Positions 12,999 through 25,601 of a stretch of 64,000 bases of DNA are shown here, in pieces. Under the pieces are notes generated by a model. It was not told where the DNA came from. It ran no database searches and saw nothing but the letters and a program-made list of their open reading frames with translations. The stretch comes from Paraphaeosphaeria minitans (lineage: Eukaryota; Ascomycota; Dothideomycetes; Pleosporales; Didymosphaeriaceae). Both the position numbers and the translations under genes were made by a program. The first letter of the stretch is position 1; each line of letters starts with the position of its first letter. The DNA lies in assembly GCA_015832175.1 (NCBI GenBank), contig WJXW01000008.1:2446800-2510799 (forward strand). The letters run 5' to 3'.

Positions 12999-14041
12999 CT
13001 ATCCAAGAGGAAGAGGCGTTAGTGGTCACAGACGCGCTAAGATTAGCTTAGCGTTAGGGTTAGAGTTAACAAATTAGGTAGGATTTAATACCAGAAACGC
13101 GTTAGACTAGGGGCAGAAATAATCCTATTCTCTAGCTATTTCTATTTCTTTCTTATTATAATTTATCTTAACGTAACCTCTTATACTAATCTACTATCTC
13201 TTATTCACAAAATAGAATAGTGGTAGCGCAGGGTTTAGCTATTACTTTTTACTACTAATTTACAATAGAGTTCTACTAGAACGCTTAAGCTTCCGCGTTA
13301 AGCCTAGCTAATAGAGTACTAACATCACTATATTAATAGCACTCTTAGTAGTAATAGTAACTAGTAGGAGAAAACTTAGCACAAGCTAATATACAAAAGT
13401 ATATTTATTTTATTAAGGAGTACAGCGTACTTTACTGTAGCGAGTATAAAGCTAGTATAGAAAATCTTAATATATATCTCTATTAAAAGTATAGTGTACT
13501 AGTTAATAAATAGAGGAAATTTATTAAAAGCTGCGCTCTTTTAAGAAGATAAGGGCTAGGTAGCGTTACGCTACTAGACACTAGCGGACTACTAATCTAG
13601 GTTTTAAAAGCGCTATTAGATAGCTTCTAATATAAGTAGCTAGTATATAGCTATTTTACGTAAAATAAGGGCCAGATACAATTATACTACAACAGTTATA
13701 GGTTAGCGTTTAAGACAGGATTAGATGCGCTCTACTAAAAGGTAAAGATATAGTCTTTCTTCCCCGCTTTAGGATAGTAGTAGTACTTTATAGTTTACGT
13801 CCCTAATATAGTAGACAGCAGAGTAGACGCTAGGGTATATAAAGAAGAGGTAGAAGACATTCTAGTAGAGTACACATAAACGTAAGAGAAGAGGAAGTAG
13901 TAAGAGTAAGTAATAGATATAGAAGTTATAAAGACAGATAAGATAGGCTAGTAGAAGTTTATAAAGTGGCTAGAGCACTTTATAAACTATAACTGCGTGC
14001 ACCTTACCTACGCGATCTAGCTACCACGCTAAAATAAGCCT
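12999..14041 (+). repeat. TLH unit, copy 2 (truncated)
   Basis: It begins at CTATCCAAGAGG, the common TLH left boundary, directly after copy 1. It keeps the leader with the TTAGGGTTAG motif and roughly the first 780 bp of coding DNA. It is cut off where the Q block begins (AATATTATTAGG at 14042). Confidence 0.88.
13265..14041 (+). pseudogene. Truncated RIP-broken TLH helicase, copy 2
   Basis: It corresponds to about the first 260 residues of the intact TLH: the N-terminal Gln-rich stretch, the OrsD-like zinc-finger region and the start of the following segment. The start codon reads ATA at 13265-13267. TAA and TAG codons interrupt the frame, and no helicase motif is present. The frame is lost at the junction with the Q block at 14041/14042, where the intact gene would go on to the segment around residue 260. 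Dead fragment, formed by truncation as well as RIP. Confidence 0.9.
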
Positions 14042-14129
14042 AATATTATTAGGACTAAGGATTCAGACCTAGTATCGTCCGTGCGCTAGTACGTGCGCAC
14101 TAGCGCTAGTCTGTAAACAGCTAGCCTAC

Positions 14130-14335
14130 TAACGCGCTATCTCGCGTATTAACGCACTATTTTAATGCACTATCCTACGCACCAACGCACTATTTTAACG
14201 CACTATCCCACGCACTAATATACTATCTTAACGCGCTATTCTGCGCACTAACGCACTATCTTAACGCGCTATCCTGCGCACTAATGCACTATCTTAGTGC
14301 ACTATTATGCGCATTAATTTATAATTTACTATTTT
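14130..14335. repeat. 33-bp tandem repeats at the left edge of the Q block, copy A
   Basis: About five imperfect units of 33 bp built from ACGCACTATCTTAACGC and ATCCTACGCACCA phrases. Because 33 is divisible by three, the array reads as an open 11-residue repeat in some frames. I take that to be a by-product of the unit length, not a gene. CpG sites are well preserved while CpA sites are partly lost. Confidence 0.85.
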
Positions 14336-14377
14336 AACCTCACACCCCTATTTATCTAGTAAGTATAATTTCTGGCT

Positions 14378-16248
14378 AACTATCCCAACTGCAACTTTTA
14401 ACTGCACGACTGCACAACTTTACCTATAAACTATAAGCCTACCCTTTCACCCATATAGGGGACCTTTACGCGTGTAGGCTGCAAGGACTCCTTATAGCAC
14501 CACTAGGGGGTAGTTACAAAAGTTTATAGCACTATTATTATTAGGGCGAAAACTTTATTAAGAAGCCCTAAGGAATCGCACTATCTACAAGTTATGCTAA
14601 GCCACTAAATAATTTCAACCCTATACTAGGACTAAAATTAGTATAACGTAGAATTATAGATTACGTAAACCTTTCTTAAGTACCCCTAATTAGTAAATAT
14701 AACCCTCTTAAGTGTTACCTAGCCATTGTACAAATTATTAACATCCCCTAGGAGCCACTAACTACTTACCAGTTAGAAACCTATAATTAAATCACAATAC
14801 GCCAGATTCTTATTCAAAAGCATCTCTAGGAGTAAGGGCTCTAGCGGCTCTAGATCTAATATACACGCCTTATATGTTTCTGCCACAGCTATTACGCTTT
14901 TAAAGATAGTATTATTACATTACATAACTATATCTATTTATTACTAGAGCTGCGCAACCGTTATGCCTTATTTAATATAGGTGTTAAATATAGAGTTTCT
15001 TAGTAGTATTGTAAACACGCCTATACTAAACCTTACCTTAAGTAGACACCATTATCTCCCTATATCTAAGTACTAACTAAATTCTCTCTACGCTGTAAGA
15101 TGCGTTTCCTTAGTTAGTTCCTCTTCTTCTATTATGCTAAATTCTTAAGTAAATAAAAGTTTTTTTATAATAGACGCGTATCCTTTTCCTCTTCCACTAG
15201 ATGGCATTTTTCTTTTTTATACTAGGCCCTCTAATAATTTAAACTCTAACTATAGCGCTGCCTATATCCAGCGCTACCGTATCTTACTTATAATACTAAC
15301 TACCTATCCCTCTCTTACGCTCTTATATAGTAAATAGAACCTCTTAGTCTTAAACTATGTAAAACTATATTCTGTGAAACTAGCACTAGAGCGTTGCGAT
15401 AATGCCATACTGCTCTCTAGTATAGTATTAGCTATAGTACTGTTACCCTCTTTATATTTAACTATGTCTAGTAGTCTCTCTACCTTTTCTCTAAATAACT
15501 GTAGGCCCTATATATACTTTGTCCTCTATACCTATAACACTATTTTCTAATTACGTAAACACTTAGCTGCACCTATAGTAACTACTTAGCTTATTATCCC
15601 TTCCCTAATAGTAGCGCCTACTCTTAGTAGTTTTTTTATAAATGTATAGTAATATGCCTCTTCTCTATTATCTTCTAATAACTCCGCCTCCTCTATGTAT
15701 TATATATATGGCACAACTTCTATTGTTATGTCTACTAGCTAACGCTTTAGCTTTTAATTTCTATCCTCTACTAAACAGCTAGTCGCTTTTAATGTGCGAT
15801 TTTGTTTTAGAGGCGCTTTTAGGGCCTCTACTTAAGTGTCTTCCTCTTTACCTAACTCTTTCTTACCATCACTTCAGCGCGCTTAGTCTCTATAGACAGA
15901 GTGTAAGAAGTAAAAAAATTCTTCCTTTTCTACTTATTTACATATCTATTGCACTGCAGACTTAGGTAAGCTACACAGAAATGCCTTAGTAGGAGAACCT
16001 TTTCTCTATAGAACTAAACACTATATAGACTTCTAATTATAAACTTATTTATATGCGTCTTGTATAAGGGAGGGAATTAGACTACTGTTATTCTAAAGCA
16101 CCTTAGCTGGCAAGATTAAAGAATAGTAGGCTATAGTGTAATGTAGTGTTTATATAATCTAGAATAATAAACGTTGCCTAGTGTTTCTTGTCTCCCCTTA
16201 GCACTAAAGTTTAGCCGACTTATTTTAACCATAGACGTGGATTAAAAT
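14378..16248 (-). pseudogene. Unrecognised RIP-broken gene S, copy A
   Basis: On the minus strand one frame runs for roughly 600 codons in which nearly all stops are TAG or TAA explained by Gln/Trp loss. Copy B (46280-48150) is clearer. In copy B this frame reads a basic stretch near 47110 (KRKMPSGRKGKGYASI) followed by an acidic, Leu-rich C-terminal part. No catalytic motif, zinc-binding cluster or membrane segment is evident, and I do not recognise the family. It points away from the Q helicase, and the two 5' ends abut or overlap near 16250. The start could not be fixed, and an intron near the 5' end is possible. Confidence 0.5.
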
Positions 16249-16268
16249 TAATTGTACTATTGCTAACT

Positions 16269-19200
16269 ATAGAGACTCCTAAACACATTTACTATAATAA
16301 GACCTATTACTTTATTACCTGTGTACTACATGGATATATAATACTCCTAAGTAAGGTGTTTTTCTATTTTAATAAGGAATATAAATAAGAGATAACTAGT
16401 AAAGAGAGGCGTGTTATCTAAGAATGTGTTAATAAGCTTAGGAACCTTTACCTACTACTATAAGAGAAATACGAAGAATTTACAGTCCCTAACACCTTAG
16501 TACTAGCTTTCCCTGGCCTATGTGTTATCCCTAATAGTTATTACTGTCGTCACTATACCTATATTGCCACTGGGATTTCTGTAAGGCATAACATGCGAGG
16601 ACACCTATGCTAGGAATATAAACTCTATATTCTAAACATAGCCAAAGAAAGAAGGCAGCTCTAGTATAGTGAGTAAGTAAAGGGCGCAGATTACTAATAG
16701 TTTTTTCCCTCTATGCTACCCCCATTCTAAAACCTTTGTCTTACTTATAAATTTGCAGTTAAACTATCTATAAACTCGCATAGCTCTAAAGCCACTACTA
16801 ATAGTGTTAAAAACCTAACTGAACCCAGCGCAGTCCCTATACCTATTTCTGCCCCTACTAGCAGTAAATTTATAGATTAGCTCTAGGAAGTGTTGTAATA
16901 GGCTAAGAAAGTAAAGCAGGAGCAGTTAGTAGCTATACCTAGTATACCCTCTATCTCTACGAATCCTTAGGTTGCCTATATAGGTGTTTTATAAGTGTTT
17001 AGTAACACGTCTACATAGGCAGAGGCTTTATAATATATAGCTGTACTAACTACTATAGGTAATCTAAAGCTATATTATTTCTACGTAACTGTAAAGAGTA
17101 TAGCTAGAACTTAGTAGAATGTTACTAGTAAAGCCTCCCGCTACGCCTATATAAGAGTAATATAGGAATATAAGACTAATGTTCCCCTTACTCTGCTAGA
17201 GCTATACTAGGACCCTCGCCTTTGCCACGCAGGACCGCTCTAGAAGATATTTGTCTTTTTCTACCACGTATTAGTTAATAATATAGAAAAGCTACCAATA
17301 CTTTATTTACAGCCTTACTAGGAGCAGACCTAGTAGAATATTATAGAGTACTTAGATTTAATAGATAACATCCCAGAAGTCTAAGAGCACTACACTAGAA
17401 CTTAATTTATATTATTTAAAGAGCACTACCATCGCTTTTAGCTATCCCTTATTAAATAAACTAGTTAAACTAAGTATTTTAAACTTGCCCTACTAATACC
17501 TATGGCGTTCCTAACACTCTCCTATAATAGAAAGGGTTTTTGAGAGGCGTATAACTTTATAACAGATATATTAGCTATAAAGAAATTCTACTGTTTTATA
17601 GGCCTTTAGAAACTATAGGACAACCTTGTCTATTTAAATAACGTCTAGCCCTAGGCTACTACAAATAGTATACAGACTACTGTTTCGCTTAATAAGGCTT
17701 CCCTTCTTATCGCTAAGTAAGATAGTAATATGTCTGTAGAGGTAGAGAACTGTAATCTTGTAGACACGTTTAAGGCGTGGGTATATAACTACCTTACTAT
17801 AGAGTATCCTATAAGTATGAGCTAGCTTATAAACACAGCACAGTTTATTAGTAAGTTCTAATATAGTAAGAACCTAAATGCCTTTGTGCACTAGAATAGG
17901 GATACAGTTACTGTGCGTAATATAAGAATAACCCTGGCCTTATTTACAATAATGGCTGGGAACAAGTATAAGGAGACCTTAAAGATCCTATACTAGCTAA
18001 CCTTTATATCTGCTTATTCAGACCTTCCAAATATTTTATGGGAACTTCTAGTAGAGGAACTAAAAAATGTCACACCAGGCTTCTCTATATTTAGCCCTAA
18101 CAACAGTAATCTTGTACATAGAGCCGACTTCGTTGTTAAAAACCTAATAAAGGGGGTAGGTTAAGAAAGTTTTTTAACTACCCCCCTTATAAACCTACGT
18201 AACTTCACCCAGGTGTAGCGATATTATAATCTAGTACAGAAATTTCTAAAGTATTTTCTTTGCCTAATTTACTTTACTAGCAGCTAACCTGGCTATAGAA
18301 CAGAAGTGCTTAGCGTTTAACTTAAGAATAGTTATACTACAGGTATATACAATATCTTCCTATACAATAGTCTTATCGCGGTGGTTTTACAATACTATAA
18401 AAGGTATAACCGCGATAAGACTGTAAAGACTATATATAGATTCCTCCTAGTAGAGGTGGGCAGTCTCTTGGTGTAGTACATTTGGCTGGTCTAACTATTC
18501 TATCTAGTTGTCTAAGGATAAATAGGGACAGACCTTCGCAACTACTATTATAAGTAGGCGCAAAGTGTGCTCCTGTGGCTAGACATAGTAGAAAAATAAC
18601 ACACTATATTATATATCCTTAGTTTAGCTATCTAGAGTGCCAGTCTTTATTAGATTAGGTAGGAGATTAATATTAGCACCTTACGTTACCTTATAATCAC
18701 TTTCGCCCGCTAGTTCGCTAGCTCTAAGATGCTTGTTTAGGAACTTACTAAAGAGAATGTAGATAATATTATAAACAAAGTAGAGGCTAAAGTATAAGAA
18801 ATGTAGGCTAGGCACCTACCTAAAACAGCCCACGCAGTATACGCACTTAATATATTAAAGATATTTACCTACTTATTTAATAATGTAGAGGCACACTTTA
18901 AGATGTTATAGAAATAGTATCGCGCCATTTATTTCAGCTTAGTAGAAGTGTAGCCAAGTCTTAACTATTATAAGAGTATTATGGCTACTACTTAATAGTA
19001 GAATACTAAGAGAAGTAATATTAATCTCCTATAACTGTTATAAGAGAACTTTGGATGCGACGCCCAATTTAGAGGTATATAGAAGGCCGCCCTATTAGCC
19101 ATCTTTATAGGCGAAAGTGTAGTAGTGTATATTGTAAGTACTAGAGCTGGTAAAAGTCTCCTTTTTATGCTACTAGTCTGCTGTCTAGGCTATAGGTAGA

Positions 19201-21254
19201 GCCTTATAATAGTGCCACTCGCAGCCTTATGTATAGACATACTTTAACACTGTGTAACCCTACGTATACATATTACAGTGTGGAAGCAGGGCTTATGTAA
19301 TAAGTAGGCGGCTATTATACTTATAACTCTAGAGAATATGGCCAGCGACAGTTTCTAGGCTTACGTACGTAGGTAGAAGTTGTTAGGCGTACTAGAGCAA
19401 ATAGTGGTAGACAAATTTTACTATGTCATTCTCCCTAATATAGTATACCACCCTTATTTCCGCAACCTATATTAGTTAATATAGTATAAAGTCTCTCTAA
19501 CTTTACTTACTATAACCCTACCTCCAGATAATTAGTACTAAGCGTTTTAATTGCTGGGCCTCCCTATAGATATAAACCCTTACAAGGAATCTACACCTTA
19601 TAGTAATATCTAATATAAGGTCTATAGCGTCCCACTCTTAACGAGCACCATAATAATAGATATAGTAGAGTATATATAACAGGCTCTATAAAAATTTAAG
19701 AAGGTTCTTATCTATATTAACCTTGTTTTAATAGTAGATACCCTAGCCTAGGGCCTAGACTACTTAAGATACCACAGCTAAATAGAAAAGGGTGAGAAGG
19801 GAACAAGCTTAGACCTATTCCTATAATAATTAGAAGGCGCTATAATTGCGACTAGCGCATTAACAGAAGGCCTCTATGTCCCAGACATCTAGGCAGTTAT
19901 TAGGTTCGCTCTACCAGCCAGTCTAATTAGCCTTATGCAAGAATTTAGTAGGGTTACCTAGGACTAGGAACCAGGCACTACACGCCTAGTGCTTAGCGAG
20001 TAAGTTCTAAATACACACTTTAACAAAGCTAGTTAGGATACTTAGCTGGCTGTGCTAGCCTATGTATAGAACCCTACCCACTAACTAGTCTACTGTTGCA
20101 GCATTATTAATTATTATCTTAATAGTAATAAGATAAGGAAGATGTGCAAAGCATCTAAGTAGGCTTATAATATATACTTAGACTTAATTTACTCCCTATC
20201 TAATTTACCCTACATGCAAAGTTTATTAATTACACTAGGAAGACTCTAAGGTGTAGTAAGGGGGCTGCTGCAAAACGTGCCTTTAACACCTATTTAGGCT
20301 AGGTACGATGTAAACTCCTTACTAGCCTATATAATAGGTACCTAGAGTAGTGACTATTATGTTTTATTATCCAGAAAACGCCTACTATCTCTAACACCTA
20401 GTTAATTAACTAGGCTAGCTAGCCTGTAGATAGATCTAGGTCTCCTCCTAATATATATAGGAACCACGTTAGGTTCCCCTGCCAAACGTTTATTTACCCC
20501 TAGTTAGTTTTTCTCTAGCTCCCTAGTTGCTGTGCTAATTATATATACAGTAAACCTATATTAGAAGGCACTAGCCACGCCTTTTAGAGTAGCCTACTAA
20601 GAGAGGGAGCTAGACTTCTTTTAACATAGGACAGAAGAGGCTAGGAAGAGAAGAGGTAGGATTTTTAGGGAAGAGATACTAGCTTATCTTAAATACTAGA
20701 GACTTTACTATATAGCTTACTTTGTTAAACAGAAGCCCTTTAACCATAGCCAGGATTAATGTGCCATTATTACTAGATAAAAGACAACCTACTTAGGGAA
20801 CACTGTTATGTTCTATTACGTTTAGATAGGAAACAAATAGGGTAAAGGTAACTACTAGGCCTACCTTCTCCTAGTAAATTGCTGCCCTAGGTGGCTTATA
20901 CTAGGATCTAACTAGGTTTAAATAGGACTATTAAAAGACGCTTTATGTATTAACAAATTTGCTATTTAAGATACATAGGCGATCCTGTAGGATAAGTGCC
21001 TAAAGGTAAAAGAGCTGTAGAGTTGTAATATTAAAGCGATTAAGGGTAAAGACTAGAATCCTAAGAGTACTAATGTATTCTAGTAACACTTTATTAGTGT
21101 TGTTAATTTTAGTAACAACTATAAGGCAGAAAGGATTATTCTTAGCCTTAACTAGCTAACGTGGACCTACTATATATCTAAGTGCTATATAGAGTTATAG
21201 TAGGACTACCCTAGCTAGGGAGCTAGTGGAACCCCTTCCGCGATACTAATTTAA
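16269..21254 (+). pseudogene. RIP-broken OrsD/RecQ-type helicase Q, copy A
   Basis: One forward frame of about 1660 codons reads through RIP-type stops. The N-terminal part has paired Cys/His clusters like the zinc-finger (OrsD, PF12013-like) region of TLH. The long middle part ends with an open stretch near 17910-18165. The helicase core then follows: a degenerate motif I (TRAGKS) near 19140, a VDKF motif II region near 19405-19420 (VDEFH in copy B), and a late QEFGR-type motif VI near 19935-19950. The start codon reads ATA here but ATG in copy B (48171). It has the same domain order as TLH but is too different to be another copy. Dead gene; a RecQ-like SF2 assignment is well supported. Confidence 0.82.
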
Positions 21255-21257
21255 ATA

Positions 21258-21560
21258 TAATATAGACATAATAATAGAAGGTTTAAAGCAGGTAACGTAT
21301 ACTATAGAACTAAAGGAAATATAAGAATCTATATCTATTATATAGGGCACAAGTAAGGTAAATTAGGGGGAGAGGCTGTCTTATAAACATATTAGGGTTT
21401 AAAATAGAATAGAAGAGTATTAGGTACGCGTCTGGCGTAAGCGAGAGTATATTTACAACCCCTAGCAATAGTAATTAAATGCGTTATGAAAGGAAGTAAT
21501 ACTAAGCTAGAAAGACTACTCTTAAGGTATAAACATATTTACTAGGCTTAGCTATAGTAA
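21258..21560. other. Gap between Q and R, copy A
   Basis: About 300 bp between the Q stop and the Lys/Glu-rich part of R. Both strands show RIP-interrupted frames. The minus-strand one may be the C-terminal tail of R. No separate gene or site can be supported. Confidence 0.35.
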
Positions 21561-23245
21561 GTAAGCTGGCATAAGCTTAGTGTTACCTTTGCCCTTATTA
21601 TCTCTACTATCTTTACCTTCCTTACCTTTACCCTTACCTTTGCCTTCCTTGCCCTCTTTGCCCTTTTTACCCTCCTTACCCTCCTTGCTCTCCTCTTCGC
21701 TATTAGCGGCCTCCTCTATCTACGTAGGTAGCGTAGGTGCGACCGCCTTAATAAGTAGCGTATCCTTATTACTAATAGGCTTACCTACTAACCTATCCAC
21801 GCCTAACTACGCACTTAGTCTCTAGCTTACCTAGTATACCTCTAGGTTAACTTTTTTTACTACCTCTAGCTAGAGGTTCTACTCCCTAACACGCAGCGTC
21901 TACTCTACCCACTTATAGGCAATATTGCTAGGGATTAGGTATAGGAAGCCCTAGTTAAGGGTTTTAGCGGCATTATACTACTAAGTGGCTTAGTTTAGGC
22001 GCAGCTTCTACGCGTTCTACGCCAATATAAGTAGCTTATAGCTAGAAGGTATAACTATTTAGATAAGCGTAGTAATAGCCTTACTATTATATTACTTAAG
22101 CGGCACCTCCTCTACTACTAGCTTAGCTATCTTATTAGCGTAAGTACGCCTATAGAAGGCTATCGCCTAGCAGTACTTAATATGTATAGTAACTACGCGG
22201 CACTTATAGTGCTTAACTAGATAGTGCGTAGTAGTAAAGGTTTTATCTACTACACTTCTAGGTGCGTAAAACATAGTCTACGTTACCTATATAGTACCTG
22301 CTTCGCCTACTAGTAATGCCCCTAGCTAGCTAGAGATAGGGAAGGGGCTACCGTAAGAGCGCTAGATAGAGAGAAAAGTAGTAGTGTGTTACTATATAGT
22401 CTTATTACTAAGTAATTATGCGTAATTCAGCATGCGGGTAGCAGTTACATAGGGGCTAGTAGCTATAGTTATTAGGTCGCGCCTTTTACCCTTATTATCT
22501 TCCTTCCTAATGTTTTACTTAAGAATCTAGGTAATGTTAGGCTTATCTTCTAGCGTAATGCTATTGTAGGCATTAACTTCTGCCTAGCTGGCGTTTAGGG
22601 GAGGGTGAAGTAGACCTAGCTTAACTACTTTCCTGCGCTACTAGTGGGCTACCTACCTACGTTAGCGGTCCTATTCTGCGCGGTGGTTGTTGTAGGTTAT
22701 TGCCCTAACGTAGGTAGGTAACGCCTGGGACGCGGGGCTCTGCGTGGAAAAGAGATAGGATAGCGGTTAGGAGTGGACCCGCTTAGTGGGCAGAGAGGTA
22801 GAAGTAGAGATAAAGGGCTGCTGCGTACGCCTTAAGGAGGGCTCCTAGGCTAAAGGAGGCACCCTACTTAGGTCTTTAATATTATTATTATTAGTGTTCT
22901 AATAGTTAGAATCTATAGTAAGTTACTAGGTAGTAGTAACAAGACATTACGATGCGTTATTAAGCAGCGTATTAGGGGGGAGTATCTAGCGAATTAGACT
23001 AATAGTAGATAGGAGCGATAGAGCGATTAGAACCAGCTTATAGTAGCTAGCGTTATTAGGAAGTAACTATCTAGCGCTATAATAGGGGGTTTATAAGCTT
23101 TACTAGTGTAGTGGAACAGTAAGCTAGCGTGCGAAGAGCTGTTTATACGCTTTATTAGGGGGGTTATAACTAAAGTCGCGAAGGACGCGACTTTTAGCGG
23201 CCAAAGGAAAGCTGCGGGGGCTACTATTATAGTAAGTAGCAGCAT
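21561..23245 (-). pseudogene. Unrecognised RIP-broken gene R, copy A
   Basis: The minus-strand frame starts at an ATG near 23245 and contains an open stretch of 72 codons. It can then be followed through RIP-type stops. Its later part is rich in Arg, Lys and Gln, and it ends in a Lys/Glu/Gly-rich low-complexity tract (complement of 21590-21700). That tract reads as an artificial Leu/Pro/Ser-rich ORF on the plus strand. Copy A keeps about 370 bp (22360-22735) that copy B lacks, and this stretch is itself coding-like. I do not recognise the family. A DNA-binding or transposon-related role would be a guess. Dead in both copies. Confidence 0.45.
22647..22722. other. Inverted repeat (potential hairpin) inside R copy A
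   Basis: The arms TACCTACCTACGTTAG (about 22651) and CTAACGTAGGTAGGTA (about 22703) are complementary over 16 bases, separated by about 36-40 bp. They lie within the segment missing from the second Q block. A hairpin-prompted deletion is possible but not shown. Confidence 0.7.
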
Positions 23246-23249
23246 CCTT

Positions 23250-25100
23250 AAGAACAGCTATCTAATACATATTTAAGCGGGAAGCAGTAGGTAAGATAGA
23301 AAGAGGTAGGATAGAAAGTAGTAGGTGGGGAAGATATAGTAACGCGCTAAGCACCTATACTTGTGCTCTACTATATATTTGTAACCCACGCGCTATTATA
23401 ATTAATGCTTATAATACTACTAAAGTATTTAAACTAATAGTAAACACGTAAACTAAGGTAAATTAACTTAACGTAAGCTGGCATTAAGTGACGGCAATTT
23501 ATAATAATTTAGATAAGGCGGTAGGGTACAAATCTCTAAGATATAGTACTATAAAGCGCCAATCTATATACTTACATTAGACTAACTATTTAAACTATAT
23601 ATAAATTGTGTCTAGTTTAAATAGTTATTTATAAGTAAGTGTACTTCCTCTCACGTTAAGCGCAGCTACCTAGCGTAGCACACAAGAAAAAAAGTATATA
23701 AACGCGAAGCTAGGTGTATCTCTAAAATACGCCGCCATGTTTATTAACTTATAGCTAGCTCCCTACTAACCTGTGTGGCTAAAGCCAGTATAGATAGGAC
23801 TAATATACATAAACTAATACAAATTAACACAAATAACGCGAATTAATAGAAAGCAGTGTAGATTGGCACTAATTCTATAGCGATTACATAGAAGGTAAGG
23901 ACCTAGATGGGCCGCTCGTAACTTACTAGGACTTATAGGCATGCCCTATAAATAGAAAGAATCTAGATAAGCCACTTATTCCTCAACTTAACAGTAATTA
24001 ACGCTAATTGCCAAGAAGTAGCGTAAATTGCCACTATGTGGACTTATAGATGCGAATAAGCTACTGCTTTACTATACTATATTATATAAGAAAGAGGGCT
24101 TTGTAAGTAAAGGTCCTAGTAACGCGAATTAACGCGAATTAACGTAAATTAACGCTAATTAACGCGAATTAACAGGAAGCAGCGCAAATTACCACTATAT
24201 TAACTTGCAAATTGTAAGGATCTATACAGAAGTATTAAAACTATTCTACCTAGAGACTATACTTTAGATTATAGATAAGGAAGACATAGACAAGCATCTC
24301 ACACTTAGGCAAATAGGCTATTTTAACGCGAGTTTACGCGAACTAATATAAAGTAGGGTGCATTAGCACTAAGTTGGTACTAACCCTAATATATAGTAAG
24401 CACCTAGATAAGCCACCTATTCTTTATTAGAGGACTTGCAGGCATGCCCTATAGATAGAAAAAATATAGATAAGCTACTTATTCCTTAAATTAACGCGAA
24501 TTAACGCAAATTAATAAGAAGTAGCGTGAATTAGCACTAAGTCTATACTAACCCTAATATATAGCAAGCACCTAGATAAGCCGCCTATTCTTTATTAGAG
24601 GACTTATAGGCATGCCCTACAAATAGCAAAGATCTAGATGTGCCACTTATTCCTTATCTAAGGACGTTTAGCTATGCCCTACAGATAGGAAGTCGTTGTC
24701 TATAGGATAAGAATACAGTATAGCTATAGGGGCTGTATTACAATGTAATTAATAGAGCTAGTATAGGTAGTAAGACCTCCTAATTATGTAAATTAGAGAC
24801 ATTAACGCCAGTTTATACAAATTAACACTAATAAAGAGGAAGCAGCGCAAATTACTACTATATTAACTTATAAATAGTAAGGATGTGAATATACTACTAC
24901 TTTACTATATAGGATTAGGTGAAAAAGAGGGCTATATAAGCAAAGGCCTAGATTAACGTGAACTAGCGCCATGTGTGGCAAATTAAGAAAGAATAGTTTA
25001 CGTAGAGCTTTCTAGGGCTGGCAGCTTAAACTTTAGAGCCTATAGGGAACACCTATATACGTGCCTATAAGAACCTTAACACTATACCCGCTCCGCCTTA
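23250..25100. repeat. Field of short interspersed repeats, copy A
   Basis: No gene is visible. The stretch holds variants of AACGCGAATT, including five tandem copies at 24121-24170. It also holds the phrase GAAGCAGCGCAAATTA several times, and about three imperfect copies of a roughly 90-bp module (near 23901, 24399 and 24567) with the core GGCATGCCC. A related module with ATAATTTAGGCGAGGCGG lies near 23500. Copy B equivalent: 54790-56630. Function unknown. Confidence 0.75.
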
Positions 25101-25105
25101 CGCAC

Positions 25106-25601
25106 TGTTATAGTTAGCCTATAAGTAGAATAGAGTCTTCTATAGCCTCCTGTAATAAGTACCCTTAAGAAAGTAAGTCTATATAATAGATTTAAAGCTT
25201 AGCGTGCTTAGTTTTTTTTAGAGGCTAGATCTACTACTCTAGATATTAAAAAAATAACCACATAGTAAGACGTTATAAAAGGACAATACTTATACTTAGA
25301 AATCTATAGAAGAGTATAGTTCTATCCCTTACGTACCACCTATTTATTAGTAAGGCAGTAGAAGCAGACTAAATAGAGTGTAACACCCTAAGAGTAGGCG
25401 TAAGCATAGGCCATTTTCCGTGTAATTAGAACATCTTATTAAGGTATACACCTTCTACTACTACTACACTTATCTACACTAGAGACGTTATATCTAGTAA
25501 GGGTCTAAAGGATATAGAAGTAGGGTAGTCACCCTATAGAGCTAAATGTAAAGTGATCTCTTATTAACTTTAACATAAGGCGCTCTACTAGGCTAAGTAA
25601 A
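25106..25601 (+). pseudogene. Short RIP-interrupted frame T, copy A
   Basis: A plus-strand frame of about 160 codons whose stops are nearly all TAG or TAA of RIP type. It is paired with the clearer copy at 56640-57135. It is rich in Gln, Arg, Ser and Tyr, with no motif I recognise. It could be an exon or remnant of a larger gene, or a chance frame; confidence is low. Confidence 0.3.
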
